In this document: positions 7,111-15,852 of the stretch, piece by piece
Position numbering within the stretch: the stretch's first letter is position 1
How the letters are laid out: every line of letters begins with the position of its first letter
From: Chlamydiales bacterium
GTDB taxonomy: Bacteria > Chlamydiota > Chlamydiia > Chlamydiales > JAAKFR01
Direction of reading: 5' to 3'
DNA length: 62,238 nucleotides
NCBI GenBank assembly: GCA_022601635.1
Contig: JAJACG010000020.1
Location: 1 to 62,238, forward strand
Notes under the pieces: generated by a model
The model's database searches: none
Told to the model about the DNA's origin: nothing
Seen by the model: the letters and a program-made list of their open reading frames with translations, nothing else
Translations under genes and position numbers: made by a program

Positions 7111-8250
7111 TTAAGATTGGGCTAGATATTTTTGCTTCAAATTCATCACAACGAAAGCACCCTCAGTAGAGATATCAAATAGATCAGGTCTACCCCTTGG
7201 ACGAATTTTAGACCAATCCTCCAATGCTTTAGAGGGATGGCAGTCGCGTACATGTTTCGACATGCGATCCATCCGCGTCAAGCCCCGTTTACAAATCCCA
7301 CACCGATACTTCTTATCCACACCCGAATGACACCCCATATAATGCCTCTGAAGCGCTCTTAAGTTGGAATAGCCCAGATCTGAACACTCTCTACAGCGAA
7401 AAGGCTCTTTTTGCTGACTGTGCATATTGCGAAAATGACGTTGAATAGTCGTCCCCTCAGGAATCGAATGATTACAAAATGTGCAAAATGTCTTTGCACT
7501 GTTTAGATCAATATAGCTACCCACATTCCTCGCATTAGAACGCTTCCCTATACGCATCACAGATGAAGGCCTAGCAGATCTAATTTGGTCTGCAGGAGTA
7601 GGTTGGAACTGACCTGAATCAATAGCTGAAACTGGAAGTGGACAAAGAAACATAACTGGAGGCCAAAATAGTGGGTACCCACCAGATGAGGAAGGTAGAA
7701 CAGGATAGCTCTGAGGTTCACAAGGCAATATTCCAGCAGCTACAGCTGGATGTGGATACCCAGGTAGCAGCTGCTGAGAGTGTGTAGCATATAAAGAGGG
7801 CGATTGTGACTGTGAAGGTACGAAACAAGCAGCTGGAAACTGTGGCTGTGCAGGCACAGAACGTGCAGATGGCAGTGAAGGTACGAAGCGTGCCGCTGGA
7901 AGTTGCAACGGTGAGGGTACAGCTGGCTGTTGTAGTTGTGCAGGGACAGCTGTAGGCAAGCTCTGAGACGAACGCTCCATTGAAAAAATATCTGGCAGTC
8001 CCCTATCTAGCTCAGATGGCAACAAAGTATTATCCAAAATAGACTCTGCTCGATTACTCAAAGGAATAGACCCCATAGGACTCGGCGAACGATCAAGTCG
8101 AACTTCCCATGGAAAAGAAGCATCCAAACCACAATCAGCAACCAATAGGTCTAACACTGCACTACTCACACGACTATCTAACAATTGGTCATTACTACCA
8201 GCTGGCGGAAGCAGCACTGTTTCATTAATAGGGGTAGAAGGAAAGGTCAC
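7111..8250 (-). CDS. C2H2 zinc-finger protein, paralogue 4 (candidate effector)
   Basis: The 379-aa product has a Pro/Gln/Ser-rich N-terminal region with short repeats around PAARFVPS and ARSVPAQP. Three complete C2H2 fingers follow at about 265-350 (CTFC, CREC, CGIC, each with H-X4-H). The third finger keeps the family motif LTRMDRMSKH (compare LSRIDRVKDH and FTRLDRAMTH). A short tail with LFDISTEG recalls the LFDxxxGP tail of paralogues 1 and 2. It is the most diverged full-length member and has no MITE within it. Function is not established; DNA binding in the host is an inference from the finger type. Confidence 0.85.
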   Translation of the reverse strand: MTFPSTPINETVLLPPAGSNDQLLDSRVSSAVLDLLVADCGLDASFPWEVRLDRSPSPMGSIPLSNRAESILDNTLLPSELDRGLPDIFSMERSSQSLPTAVPAQLQQPAVPSPLQLPAARFVPSLPSARSVPAQPQFPAACFVPSQSQSPSLYATHSQQLLPGYPHPAVAAGILPCEPQSYPVLPSSSGGYPLFWPPVMFLCPLPVSAIDSGQFQPTPADQIRSARPSSVMRIGKRSNARNVGSYIDLNSAKTFCTFCNHSIPEGTTIQRHFRNMHSQQKEPFRCRECSDLGYSNLRALQRHYMGCHSGVDKKYRCGICKRGLTRMDRMSKHVRDCHPSKALEDWSKIRPRGRPDLFDISTEGAFVVMNLKQKYLAQS

Positions 8251-8310
8251 GCAACAATTGTATATGAAAGTAAAGATTTCTTAAAAGTGGATCTTTTCAA
8301 AAGAGTCTAT

Positions 8311-8400
8311 AAGGAGCTACTGAATAACTACCGTTTGGCAGATTTCATCAGAATTTTTGATTCGGCTAAATTCGGAGACGAACGCTAACCTCTTGCGGTA
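8311..8400. mobile_element. Foldback MITE-like repeat, left half only (subfamily A)
   Basis: The copy starts aaggagctactgaataacta and runs through the A-type left half to cgctaacctcttgcgg. The right half is missing. Confidence 0.75.
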
Positions 8401-8441
8401 CAAGTGGAACATTAGGAGGAATGAGCTGTCACTTGAACAAA

Positions 8442-9470
8442 TCAGTAGGAGTGATGCTCGTCCATCACTACCTTGCCCTTGAAAATGCGGTAGACCCAAG
8501 CCATATAAGCAATCACAAGCGGCAATCCTATCGCCACAATCACTCCCAACACAATCAACGTCTTCTCCGACGCCGATGAATTCATCGCCGTCAAACTATA
8601 CGCTGGATCAATACTAGATCTTAGTAACACCGGAAACATCCCAAAAGCAAAGAGCATCATCAATAGCCCCACATTAGCCATCGAATTCAAAAAGGCCCAT
8701 CCATAATTCCCCTTCACAACAAGGCGGGGAATATTCGCAATACAAAGCATATTTGCCAATGCAATCAAAAAAAGCAGCGGTTGATCCCGAAAACGATCCA
8801 CAATGTGCTGCTGATAAATCAGCGTCACCATCGTCACACCCACATAAAACATGATGTAGAGAATTAAGGTGCGCTTTGACCAAACCTTCAGCCGCTCTAA
8901 AAGCTCCCCCTCTGTTTTCATCACTAAGTAGAGATTGCCATGAGAAACAAAAAGCGCAATCGCCATAAGCCCCACCAAAACAGGGTAGGGACGCAAAAAT
9001 GTCAGCATAATCGAGCCGCGATAGATCTGATCCTCATCCAGCGGAATCCCCTGAATAAAGTTGCCCAATGCACACCCCACACCAAAAGCAATGACCAAAC
9101 TGCCAATTGCAAAAAAGCCATCCCACATCGAACGCCACCAATGCATAGGCATCTTAGAACGAAATTCAATCGAAACCGCCCGAAATATCAATGCTGTAAT
9201 CAGTACCATCACAGGAATATAAAATGAGGAGAGCAGCGTTGCGTAAGCCAGTGGAAAACCGGCAAAAAGACCCCCAAGTACAATGATCAACCAAACCTCA
9301 TTGCCATCCCAGACAGGCCCAATCGCATTCAAAAAGATGCGGCGATCATAATCCTTACGAGCAAAGAGATGCAACATCCCCACACCCAGATCAAAACCAT
9401 CCAACATCGCATAACAGGCGATCGCTACCATAAAAATAGCATACCAAAAAACAGCGAGTCCATAATCCAT
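8442..9470 (-). CDS. cydB: Cytochrome bd ubiquinol oxidase subunit II
   Basis: The 342-aa polytopic membrane protein has the CydB N-terminal signature (ACYAMLDGFDLGVG) and GPVWDGNEVWLI. With CydA it forms the bd-type terminal oxidase, which reduces oxygen with quinol electrons at high affinity in the inner membrane. Its ATG overlaps the cydA stop by one base (TGATG), pointing to translational coupling. Length is normal for the family. It is the counterpart of the cydAB pair next to ybbP/dacA in Chlamydia. Confidence 0.95.
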   Translation of the reverse strand: MDYGLAVFWYAIFMVAIACYAMLDGFDLGVGMLHLFARKDYDRRIFLNAIGPVWDGNEVWLIIVLGGLFAGFPLAYATLLSSFYIPVMVLITALIFRAVSIEFRSKMPMHWWRSMWDGFFAIGSLVIAFGVGCALGNFIQGIPLDEDQIYRGSIMLTFLRPYPVLVGLMAIALFVSHGNLYLVMKTEGELLERLKVWSKRTLILYIMFYVGVTMVTLIYQQHIVDRFRDQPLLFLIALANMLCIANIPRLVVKGNYGWAFLNSMANVGLLMMLFAFGMFPVLLRSSIDPAYSLTAMNSSASEKTLIVLGVIVAIGLPLVIAYMAWVYRIFKGKVVMDEHHSY

Positions 9471-10840
9471 CAGCTACCTACCAAGTAAGGGTCACGATAT
9501 TGATCCATTCCACTATCATAGTCGGGCGGACCCGCCTTGATCTTCCGATCCAAGAGAAAAACAAACAGTGCAAAAATCAAAGCATAAATCACAACAAACA
9601 TAATCAATGAAGCCACCACCTGCCCCGGAACTAAAGAGAGCGAAACCCCCTCAGATGTCTTCAAAAGACCATAAACTACCCAAGGCTGACGCCCAATCTC
9701 CGCCGTATACCAACCCATCTGATTCGCAATTTCAGGAAATAGAACCGAAACAATCGAGTAGCACATTATAAATGGTGACCTTCTACCCCTTCTCCATCTC
9801 GCAACAGCCACCCAACCCAAAATCGCACCCAAAAGCATCAAGCCCCACATAAAAAGCATCCCATGATAAAACTGAAATACCACACCTACCGGCGGCCACA
9901 ACTCTTTGGGAAATTGATCCAACCCAGGAACAGCTTGATTGAAATTTCGATATACCAAAAAGGAAAGCAGTCCCGGAATAGCCAAACCATTCGTCTTCCC
10001 CTCTTTTGGATTCGATGAACCAAACACATATATCGGCGTCGGAGTCACTGTCTCATAAACTCCCTCCATCGCCGCTAACTTGATCGGATGATTCTTCGCA
10101 ACACCCCTACCCGTAGAATCTCCCGAAACACCCTGCGCAATCACCGTAAAGGATGCCAAAATCAATGCAATCACAAAAGAGCGCTTAGCCAATTCTAAAT
10201 GCTTGTTTTTCAAAAGATAATAGGCGGAAATACTCATCACCAGGAAAGCTCCTGCAAGCCAACATCCCAAAATCACATGGATGAAGCGATCCCAAGCTGA
10301 TGGATTATTGATCACAGCCCACCAACTATCAATCACAGCGTGGCGTGTTGCCCCCTCACCCACAATTTTGTAACCAGAGGGCGTCTGCATCCACGAATTG
10401 GCCACAACAATCCAAAGGCCGCTAAAGTGTGAACCCAAGCAGACCATCACCGTGGAAAAAAAGTGCGTCTTAGGCCCTACACGATTCCACCCAAAAAGTA
10501 GAAGCGCCAAAAAACCCGATTCTAAGAAGAAGGCAAAAACCCCCTCAGCACCTAAAATACTACCAAAAACATCCCCAACAAAGTGCGAGAAGCGTGCCCA
10601 GTTAGTGCCAAAGGCAAACACCTGTACCAAACCCGTTGCCACACCAACCGCAAAGATCACAGCAAAGATGTGGACAAAAAATTTCGTCATTCGCTGGTAA
10701 ATCGGCTTTTTGGTCACCAAATAGGTGCCCTCCATGATCACCAAAATCAGCGCCAAACCAATAGTCAATGGGGGAAATAGGTAGTGAAAGGCGATGTTTA
10801 AAGCAAACTGAATACGGGAAAGTAGAAGAATTTCTCCCAT
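9470..10840 (-). CDS. cydA: Cytochrome bd ubiquinol oxidase subunit I
   Basis: The 456-aa haem-bearing subunit begins MGEILLLSRIQFALNIAFHY; His19 matches the conserved haem b595 ligand position. The GRQPW motif is present, and the protein is of the shorter (short Q-loop) type rather than the longer E. coli form. It oxidises quinol at the periplasmic side. A ribosome-binding sequence (agagga) lies about 10 bases before the ATG. It is the first gene of the cydAB operon and divergent from folP; the folP -35 box overlaps the cydA start codon. Confidence 0.95.
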   Translation of the reverse strand: MGEILLLSRIQFALNIAFHYLFPPLTIGLALILVIMEGTYLVTKKPIYQRMTKFFVHIFAVIFAVGVATGLVQVFAFGTNWARFSHFVGDVFGSILGAEGVFAFFLESGFLALLLFGWNRVGPKTHFFSTVMVCLGSHFSGLWIVVANSWMQTPSGYKIVGEGATRHAVIDSWWAVINNPSAWDRFIHVILGCWLAGAFLVMSISAYYLLKNKHLELAKRSFVIALILASFTVIAQGVSGDSTGRGVAKNHPIKLAAMEGVYETVTPTPIYVFGSSNPKEGKTNGLAIPGLLSFLVYRNFNQAVPGLDQFPKELWPPVGVVFQFYHGMLFMWGLMLLGAILGWVAVARWRRGRRSPFIMCYSIVSVLFPEIANQMGWYTAEIGRQPWVVYGLLKTSEGVSLSLVPGQVVASLIMFVVIYALIFALFVFLLDRKIKAGPPDYDSGMDQYRDPYLVGS

Positions 10841-10867
10841 GACATTTCATCCTCTTTTCTGTACAAT
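10839..10867 (+). promoter_or_regulatory. Putative sigma-70-type promoter of the folP operon
   Basis: ATGACA (-35, 10839-10844) and TACAAT (-10, 10862-10867) are separated by 17 bp. Each hexamer has one mismatch to consensus. The folP start codon follows 11 bases after the -10 box, so the leader would be only a few bases long. Confidence 0.6.
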
Positions 10868-10878
10868 AGAGCTACTTT

Positions 10879-11586
10879 ATGAGAAAAATTGTCGCAATTG
10901 TCAACTGTACTCCCGATTCTTTTTTTGATGGCGGCGCCGGAGATGATCTCCAACGCGCAAAAAAAATGATCGCAGATGGCGCCGATATTCTCGATATCGG
11001 TGGTGAATCAACAAGACCGGGACATACGCCAGTTTCTGAAGAAGAAGAACTTAGACGAGTCATTCCTATCATTGAACAGCTTAAGGGTCACTCCATTTCT
11101 ATTGATACTCAAAAGCCTACAGTTGCTGAAAAAGCGCTCGATGCTGGTGCAACCATTTTAAACGACGTCTCCGGCTTTTGCGATCCCGCAATGCGGGAAT
11201 TGGCCGATGGACAAAGCGTTATCTTGATGCATGGAAGACAGGAAGAGGATCTCATCCCAGGCATGCTCCGATTTTTTGAGAAACGAATTGCTCAGCTACC
11301 CAATAGTCAGATCATTTTGGATCCCGGTATAGGCTTTGGTAAAAGCGTTGAGCAAAACTATGAGGTCCTGAGAAACCTAAACGCCATTGTGGAAATGGGG
11401 CTCCCCGTTTTGATGGGACTTTCTAGAAAATCCTTCATGCAAAAAGTGTTGAATAAAAGCGCCGCTGAGCTACTTCCCACAACACTTGCACTCAATACCC
11501 TCGCTCTGATAGAAGGGGTTGAATATATCCGCGTTCATGATGTAGCTGAACACCGCGATATTCTCACACTAATGGATAGGTTGTGA
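10879..11586 (+). CDS. folP: Dihydropteroate synthase
   Basis: The 235-aa product carries the DHPS hallmarks: NCTPDSFFDGG near the start, DIGGESTRPG, NDVSG, LDPGIGFGKS and GLSRKSF. It joins 6-hydroxymethyl-dihydropterin diphosphate to para-aminobenzoate in folate synthesis. It is short for the family, and no FolK (pyrophosphokinase) domain is fused to it, unlike the bifunctional FolKP recalled for Chlamydia. No ribosome-binding site is evident. The stop overlaps the dacA start, so it heads the dacA-cdaR-glycosyltransferase-acyltransferase operon. Confidence 0.93.
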   Translation: MRKIVAIVNCTPDSFFDGGAGDDLQRAKKMIADGADILDIGGESTRPGHTPVSEEEELRRVIPIIEQLKGHSISIDTQKPTVAEKALDAGATILNDVSGFCDPAMRELADGQSVILMHGRQEEDLIPGMLRFFEKRIAQLPNSQIILDPGIGFGKSVEQNYEVLRNLNAIVEMGLPVLMGLSRKSFMQKVLNKSAAELLPTTLALNTLALIEGVEYIRVHDVAEHRDILTLMDRL

Positions 11587-12371
11587 TGGCAGCAATGCAC
11601 TTCTTCGTACCTCTGATTGAGATTACCATCATCTGGGTGATGCTCAACTATATGCTCAAATTCTTTTGGGGCACTCGAGCGATGGATGTGGTCTTCGGCT
11701 TCCTCGCCTTTCTCTTTACCTTCTTCCTCGCAGCCCTATTCGCTCTGCCCGTTTTGCAAAAGATCATGCTCCACATGGTCAACATTCTCTTCTTAACCAT
11801 CTTCATCATCTTCCAGCCAGAGATCCGCCTCGCCCTCTCCCGCGTTCGTATCAAGGGGCGAAAATTTCGAGAAGTGCATGAGTTTGATGAGTTTTTGGAA
11901 AATCTCACCACTAGCATCTACCGCTTCTCGGAAAAAGAGGTGGGAGCTTTGGTTGTTTTGGAGAATCAAGACTCCTATCAAGAGTACGCGAGTTCCTCAT
12001 TGAAGATGAATGCAGAGTTTTCCTCTGAGCTGTTGGAATCGATTTTCATGACTACAACGCCACTTCATGATGGCGCTGTGGTGATCCGTGGCACCACCAT
12101 TGTGGCAGCTGGCACCATCTTGCCACTGGCGCATGAGACGGCGCAGCTCTCTAAATCAATGGGCACACGACATAGAGCTGCTTTGGGTTGCAGTCAGAAG
12201 ACCGATGCTGTGATTATCTGCGTCTCTGAGGAGACGGGCAAGGTCTCCATTGCACGTGAGGGTATTTTGACGCGCGGTATCAAAATTGACCGCTTCCGCG
12301 GCATTTTGCGCAGTATTTTCACTCCGCCTGAGCTGAAGAAATCTCTAAAACTGTGGAAGTGGTCATCATGA
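11586..12371 (+). CDS. dacA: Diadenylate cyclase (c-di-AMP synthase), CdaA type
   Basis: The 261-aa membrane enzyme makes cyclic di-AMP from two ATP. Three N-terminal transmembrane helices (about 5-90) precede a DAC domain with LHDGAVVI (DGA motif) and TRHRAAL (RHR motif). The ATG overlapping the folP stop (TGATG) is chosen; a GTG one codon earlier and an ATG three codons later are alternatives. The next gene encodes its YbbR-type regulator, as in Firmicutes cdaA-cdaR and in Chlamydia CT012-CT011. Confidence 0.93.
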   Translation: MAAMHFFVPLIEITIIWVMLNYMLKFFWGTRAMDVVFGFLAFLFTFFLAALFALPVLQKIMLHMVNILFLTIFIIFQPEIRLALSRVRIKGRKFREVHEFDEFLENLTTSIYRFSEKEVGALVVLENQDSYQEYASSSLKMNAEFSSELLESIFMTTTPLHDGAVVIRGTTIVAAGTILPLAHETAQLSKSMGTRHRAALGCSQKTDAVIICVSEETGKVSIAREGILTRGIKIDRFRGILRSIFTPPELKKSLKLWKWSS

Positions 12372-13609
12372 AAGATCTTCTCTATCGCATCTTTTTGAAG
12401 AACTGGCCGCGCAAGTTAGTCGCACTTGCAACAGCCATCATCGTCTGGTTCTTGGTCAGTCAAACCATCACAGTCTCTCGCACACTCTCCAATATTCCTG
12501 TGCGCATCATCAACCTCCCTAAAAATAAGACAGTGCTCGGCCTACTTCCCAATGGCTATATGAAATATAGGATCTCAATCTCCGTCACAGGGGTGCGCTC
12601 TGCTGTTGAAGATTTGGTTCCCAATGATCTTGAAATTGTAATCAACGCAGAGGGTGAAAAAGAGAGTTGGGTCGCACCAGTGACTAAAAAAAATCTCAGC
12701 AACCTCTATGAAGAGAGCCCCGATTGGAAGAAGGATATTTCCTCCGTTACAACCAACGATCTCTTCATGAAGATGAGTAATCTTGTCACTGAAGAAATCC
12801 CGCTGACGATCAACCGTCCCTTTGGAGATCCACCAAAAGGCTACCAATACTTAGATATTTGGCCGAAATATCTCACCCAAAAGGTGACAGGCCCAGAAGA
12901 GCAGATGAAAACTCTAAAACAGCGCGGCTTGGAAGTGACCTACAATCTCAGCCACGTCACACAGCATGAACTAGACACTCTCGCTGCTCAAAGTAAAACT
13001 GATGAGATCAGCTTTTTCATCCCCTCCGCTTGGAAGATGGTGGCAATCCCCTTCAAAGGCAACACTCTCGAACCCTTCAATGACCCGAGATCCAAACTAT
13101 TGCGCATCGATTTTCTCAAGCAGGAGTTGATGCCTCTTGGTGTGGAGCTGCCCATTACCATCTTCTTCCCTGTCAAGTATTCACGTACCATCAATCCACA
13201 GACTTACTCATTGAATACTAACGACTTTATTCAGAAGAAAAATGGCCTCAAGGTATTAACCAAACCTCTTTATGTCAAAGATGTAAGTCGTCTTTTCCTC
13301 GACTGTGTGCGTGACAATCTACTTCTTACTATTGTAGCAGAGCCCAAAAGCGTGAAACGCAATCTTGATTGGGGTGTACAGTTTGTCGACCCAACAGGTC
13401 TAGAGAATCGCTATGTGATGGCCACTCTCAAAGAGATGGAGGAGGTCTACAAGGATGAGCATGAGTCGTTCACCAAATATAGTGAGCAGACGATTCGGGA
13501 GCGCTTCCGCGACTATATCCGCGCCTTCCATCTCTATGAGGAAAAGGGCACGCCTCTCAATTTGGTTGGTGAGATTGATGCCAATACGATCTCCCTTGAG
13601 GAGCCATGA
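12368..13609 (+). CDS. cdaR: YbbR-domain protein, probable CdaA regulator
   Basis: The 413-aa product has one N-terminal transmembrane helix (KLVALATAIIVWFLVSQTI) followed by an extracytoplasmic region with YbbR-like repeats (for example VTGVRSAVEDL and KVTGPEEQMKTL). YbbR proteins bind membrane diadenylate cyclases and adjust their activity. The ATG overlaps the dacA stop as ATGA, and this start places the helix properly; a GTG five codons earlier is possible. The C-terminal third is less repetitive. Confidence 0.85.
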   Translation: MKDLLYRIFLKNWPRKLVALATAIIVWFLVSQTITVSRTLSNIPVRIINLPKNKTVLGLLPNGYMKYRISISVTGVRSAVEDLVPNDLEIVINAEGEKESWVAPVTKKNLSNLYEESPDWKKDISSVTTNDLFMKMSNLVTEEIPLTINRPFGDPPKGYQYLDIWPKYLTQKVTGPEEQMKTLKQRGLEVTYNLSHVTQHELDTLAAQSKTDEISFFIPSAWKMVAIPFKGNTLEPFNDPRSKLLRIDFLKQELMPLGVELPITIFFPVKYSRTINPQTYSLNTNDFIQKKNGLKVLTKPLYVKDVSRLFLDCVRDNLLLTIVAEPKSVKRNLDWGVQFVDPTGLENRYVMATLKEMEEVYKDEHESFTKYSEQTIRERFRDYIRAFHLYEEKGTPLNLVGEIDANTISLEEP

Positions 13610-14631
13610 AAGTTGCCATCTTGAAGAGCAATGCTGCCAATATTGGCGGTTTGGAAAATTATACTAAAAGATTGGCCGAAGCTTTTGGCAAAAAGTGTGA
13701 GGTGACTCTGCTGACAACAGGGAGCCTTTGTGAGCTTCCCTTTGAGGCCATCTCCTTATGTGAGAGCTCTAAATTCTCCCTGCGCCACCTCAAACGTTTT
13801 GATGCACTTGCGCAAGATTGGATCGCAAATCAGAGGCCTGATCTGATCTTTGGGATGGAGAGAAACAGTTTTCAGACGCATTATAGAGCGGGAAGTGGTA
13901 TCCACGCCGCCTATCTGGATAGGCGAAAAAAAATAGAGGGGCTGCGAAAACGGCTCTCTTTTGCTCTCAATCCACTCCACAGACATCTGCTGCAGGTAGA
14001 AAAAGAGGCGTTTGAACATCCCGATCTGCAAAAGCTCTTTGTCAACTCCCAGATGGTCAAAGAGGAGCTTTTACATTATTATAATGTTGCACCTAACAAG
14101 GTTTGCGTGGTTCACAACGGTGTTGATTGGGAAAATGCCTCAGCAGCAAAGCAAAATGAACGCTATCACTACCTCTTTGTTGGCAATGATTTTAGACGCA
14201 AAGGTCTAAAAGAGGTTCTTTTAGGATTGAGAGGCATGCAAAATTATCAGCTGACAGTGGTGGGGCGTGATCGCCATGCGAAGAGCTATATGGAGCTGGC
14301 GCAAAAATGGCAAATTCGGGCAAACTTTGTCGGCCCAAGCAAGCAAATGAATCGCTTTTATGAGGATGCAGACTGTCTGGTTTTGCCAACGCTCTACGAT
14401 CCCTTTGCCAATGTGACTGTGGAGGCTCTGGCCCATGGGCTATTTGTGATCACCTCACCCAATAATGGAGGTAAGGAGGTGTTGGAGGAATTTTCAGGTG
14501 TTGCCACAGAAGATGTGGCATCTGCCATGATGCGTGCTCAGCAGTTTGAGCGCGATCCAATCGCTATTCGAAATAGTGTGAAGGCTCTTACCTTTGAAAA
14601 TCAGCTAACGAGGATTGTGGAACAGTGCTGA
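13606..14631 (+). CDS. GT4-type glycosyltransferase, WaaG-like (LPS core candidate)
   Basis: The 341-aa GT-B glycosyltransferase has the N-terminal GGLENYTKRLAEAF loop, a central FVNSQMVKEEL and VVHNGVDW motif, and the donor-binding segment LPTLYDPFANVTVEALAHG. This pattern matches WaaG-like enzymes that add hexose to the lipopolysaccharide core. The start overlaps the cdaR stop by ATGA and the next gene is a lipid A acyltransferase, so a role in lipooligosaccharide assembly at the inner membrane is likely. The sugar and acceptor cannot be read from sequence. Confidence 0.85.
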   Translation: MKVAILKSNAANIGGLENYTKRLAEAFGKKCEVTLLTTGSLCELPFEAISLCESSKFSLRHLKRFDALAQDWIANQRPDLIFGMERNSFQTHYRAGSGIHAAYLDRRKKIEGLRKRLSFALNPLHRHLLQVEKEAFEHPDLQKLFVNSQMVKEELLHYYNVAPNKVCVVHNGVDWENASAAKQNERYHYLFVGNDFRRKGLKEVLLGLRGMQNYQLTVVGRDRHAKSYMELAQKWQIRANFVGPSKQMNRFYEDADCLVLPTLYDPFANVTVEALAHGLFVITSPNNGGKEVLEEFSGVATEDVASAMMRAQQFERDPIAIRNSVKALTFENQLTRIVEQC

Positions 14632-15842
14632 TCTACTTCTTTGTCAGACTCTTTGGCTTTTTCGTGCGTCTGCTGCCCTACTCAGCGATACACGCTCTTG
14701 GCCGTATTAGCGGCTCCATGCTCTACTACCTCTACACCCCCTTTCGCAAAAAGGCGATGAATAACTTGGCGGTTGCCTATGAAAATGAACTCTCAGAAAA
14801 AGAGCGCAAGCTGATTGCCAAGCGCACCTTCCGCAATCTAGTCATCACCTGTCTCGAATTCTTCCGCCTCGATAAAAAGCATCTCGACGATCTGATTCTG
14901 TCCTCTAATGAGCAGATTGTTGCTGATCTCTATAAGAAGAAGCAGGGTATGGTCTTTTTCAGCGGCCATCAGGCCAACTGGGAGATTCCCTTTTTAGCAG
15001 TGACAAATAACTGTGGACCAGGGATTGCAATTGGGCGGCCTATCAAAAATAAGAGACTCTACAATTGGGTATTGGGCGTACGTGAAATGTGCGGTGGCAA
15101 GATTGTGATGCCAAAAAATGCGCTCAAAGAGGGACTCAAAGCGCTTAGACGTGGTGAATTCATCGGCATTGTTGGTGATCAAGCATTGCCGGAGAGTGAC
15201 TACTCCTATCCGCTATTTGGAACACGCGCATGGACGACAACAGCGCCCGCTCTTTTGGCCTATAAAACCAACTCTCCTCTCATTGTAGCGCTGACAAAGC
15301 GGATCAAAAGTCGCTACCAGGTGCATGTCTGTGATCCTATTTGGCCAGATAAGAGTAAGCCTGTTAAGGAGGAGGTGCCTCGCATGATGGATGAGGCGCT
15401 TCTAAGATTTGAAAAGAGCATCCGTGAGCAGCCCGATCAGTGGATGTGGGTTCATGACCGCTGGAAACAGCAAGGCGTTGACCATGTGAAGAGGGAGTAT
15501 CGCTACGGCTTTGTGGCAATCATTGCTCCAAAAAATTGCGATCCTGAACTCTTTGAACTTTTAAAACGCATCTATCCGCGCAGCTTCTTGACCATTTATT
15601 GTCCAGATCCAGTCGACATTGAGGCAAAGGTAATCCACTATAACGACCCAAGCGAGCTTTTTGTACGCGACTGGAAGCAGCAGCTTCTCTTGGATTTTGT
15701 CGGACTACCAAAGCTGAGACGGCACTACATGAGATTGGGAGCTGTGCGCGCAATTGAGCTTCCTGTTGATCTCAACTTCGTTTCTGAAACGCTTGTGAAA
15801 TGCGATTGTCAAGATGTTGTAAAAAAAGAGAAGACATCGTAA
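14625..15842 (+). CDS. LpxL/HtrB-family lipid A acyltransferase with C-terminal extension
   Basis: The 405-aa product has an N-terminal membrane helix, the catalytic HxxxxE motif in SGHQANWEI (about 108-116) and IGIVGDQALPE, typical of LpxL/HtrB acyltransferases that add secondary acyl chains to lipid A. Residues beyond about 290 form an extra region (from YRYGFVAIIAPKNCD) not found in E. coli LpxL; a longer form is also expected for the chlamydial CT010 protein. The start is GTG, overlapping the upstream gene by 7 bases. It probably completes the envelope operon. Confidence 0.88.
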   Translation: MLIYFFVRLFGFFVRLLPYSAIHALGRISGSMLYYLYTPFRKKAMNNLAVAYENELSEKERKLIAKRTFRNLVITCLEFFRLDKKHLDDLILSSNEQIVADLYKKKQGMVFFSGHQANWEIPFLAVTNNCGPGIAIGRPIKNKRLYNWVLGVREMCGGKIVMPKNALKEGLKALRRGEFIGIVGDQALPESDYSYPLFGTRAWTTTAPALLAYKTNSPLIVALTKRIKSRYQVHVCDPIWPDKSKPVKEEVPRMMDEALLRFEKSIREQPDQWMWVHDRWKQQGVDHVKREYRYGFVAIIAPKNCDPELFELLKRIYPRSFLTIYCPDPVDIEAKVIHYNDPSELFVRDWKQQLLLDFVGLPKLRRHYMRLGAVRAIELPVDLNFVSETLVKCDCQDVVKKEKTS

Positions 15843-15852
15843 ACTTTCTTGC

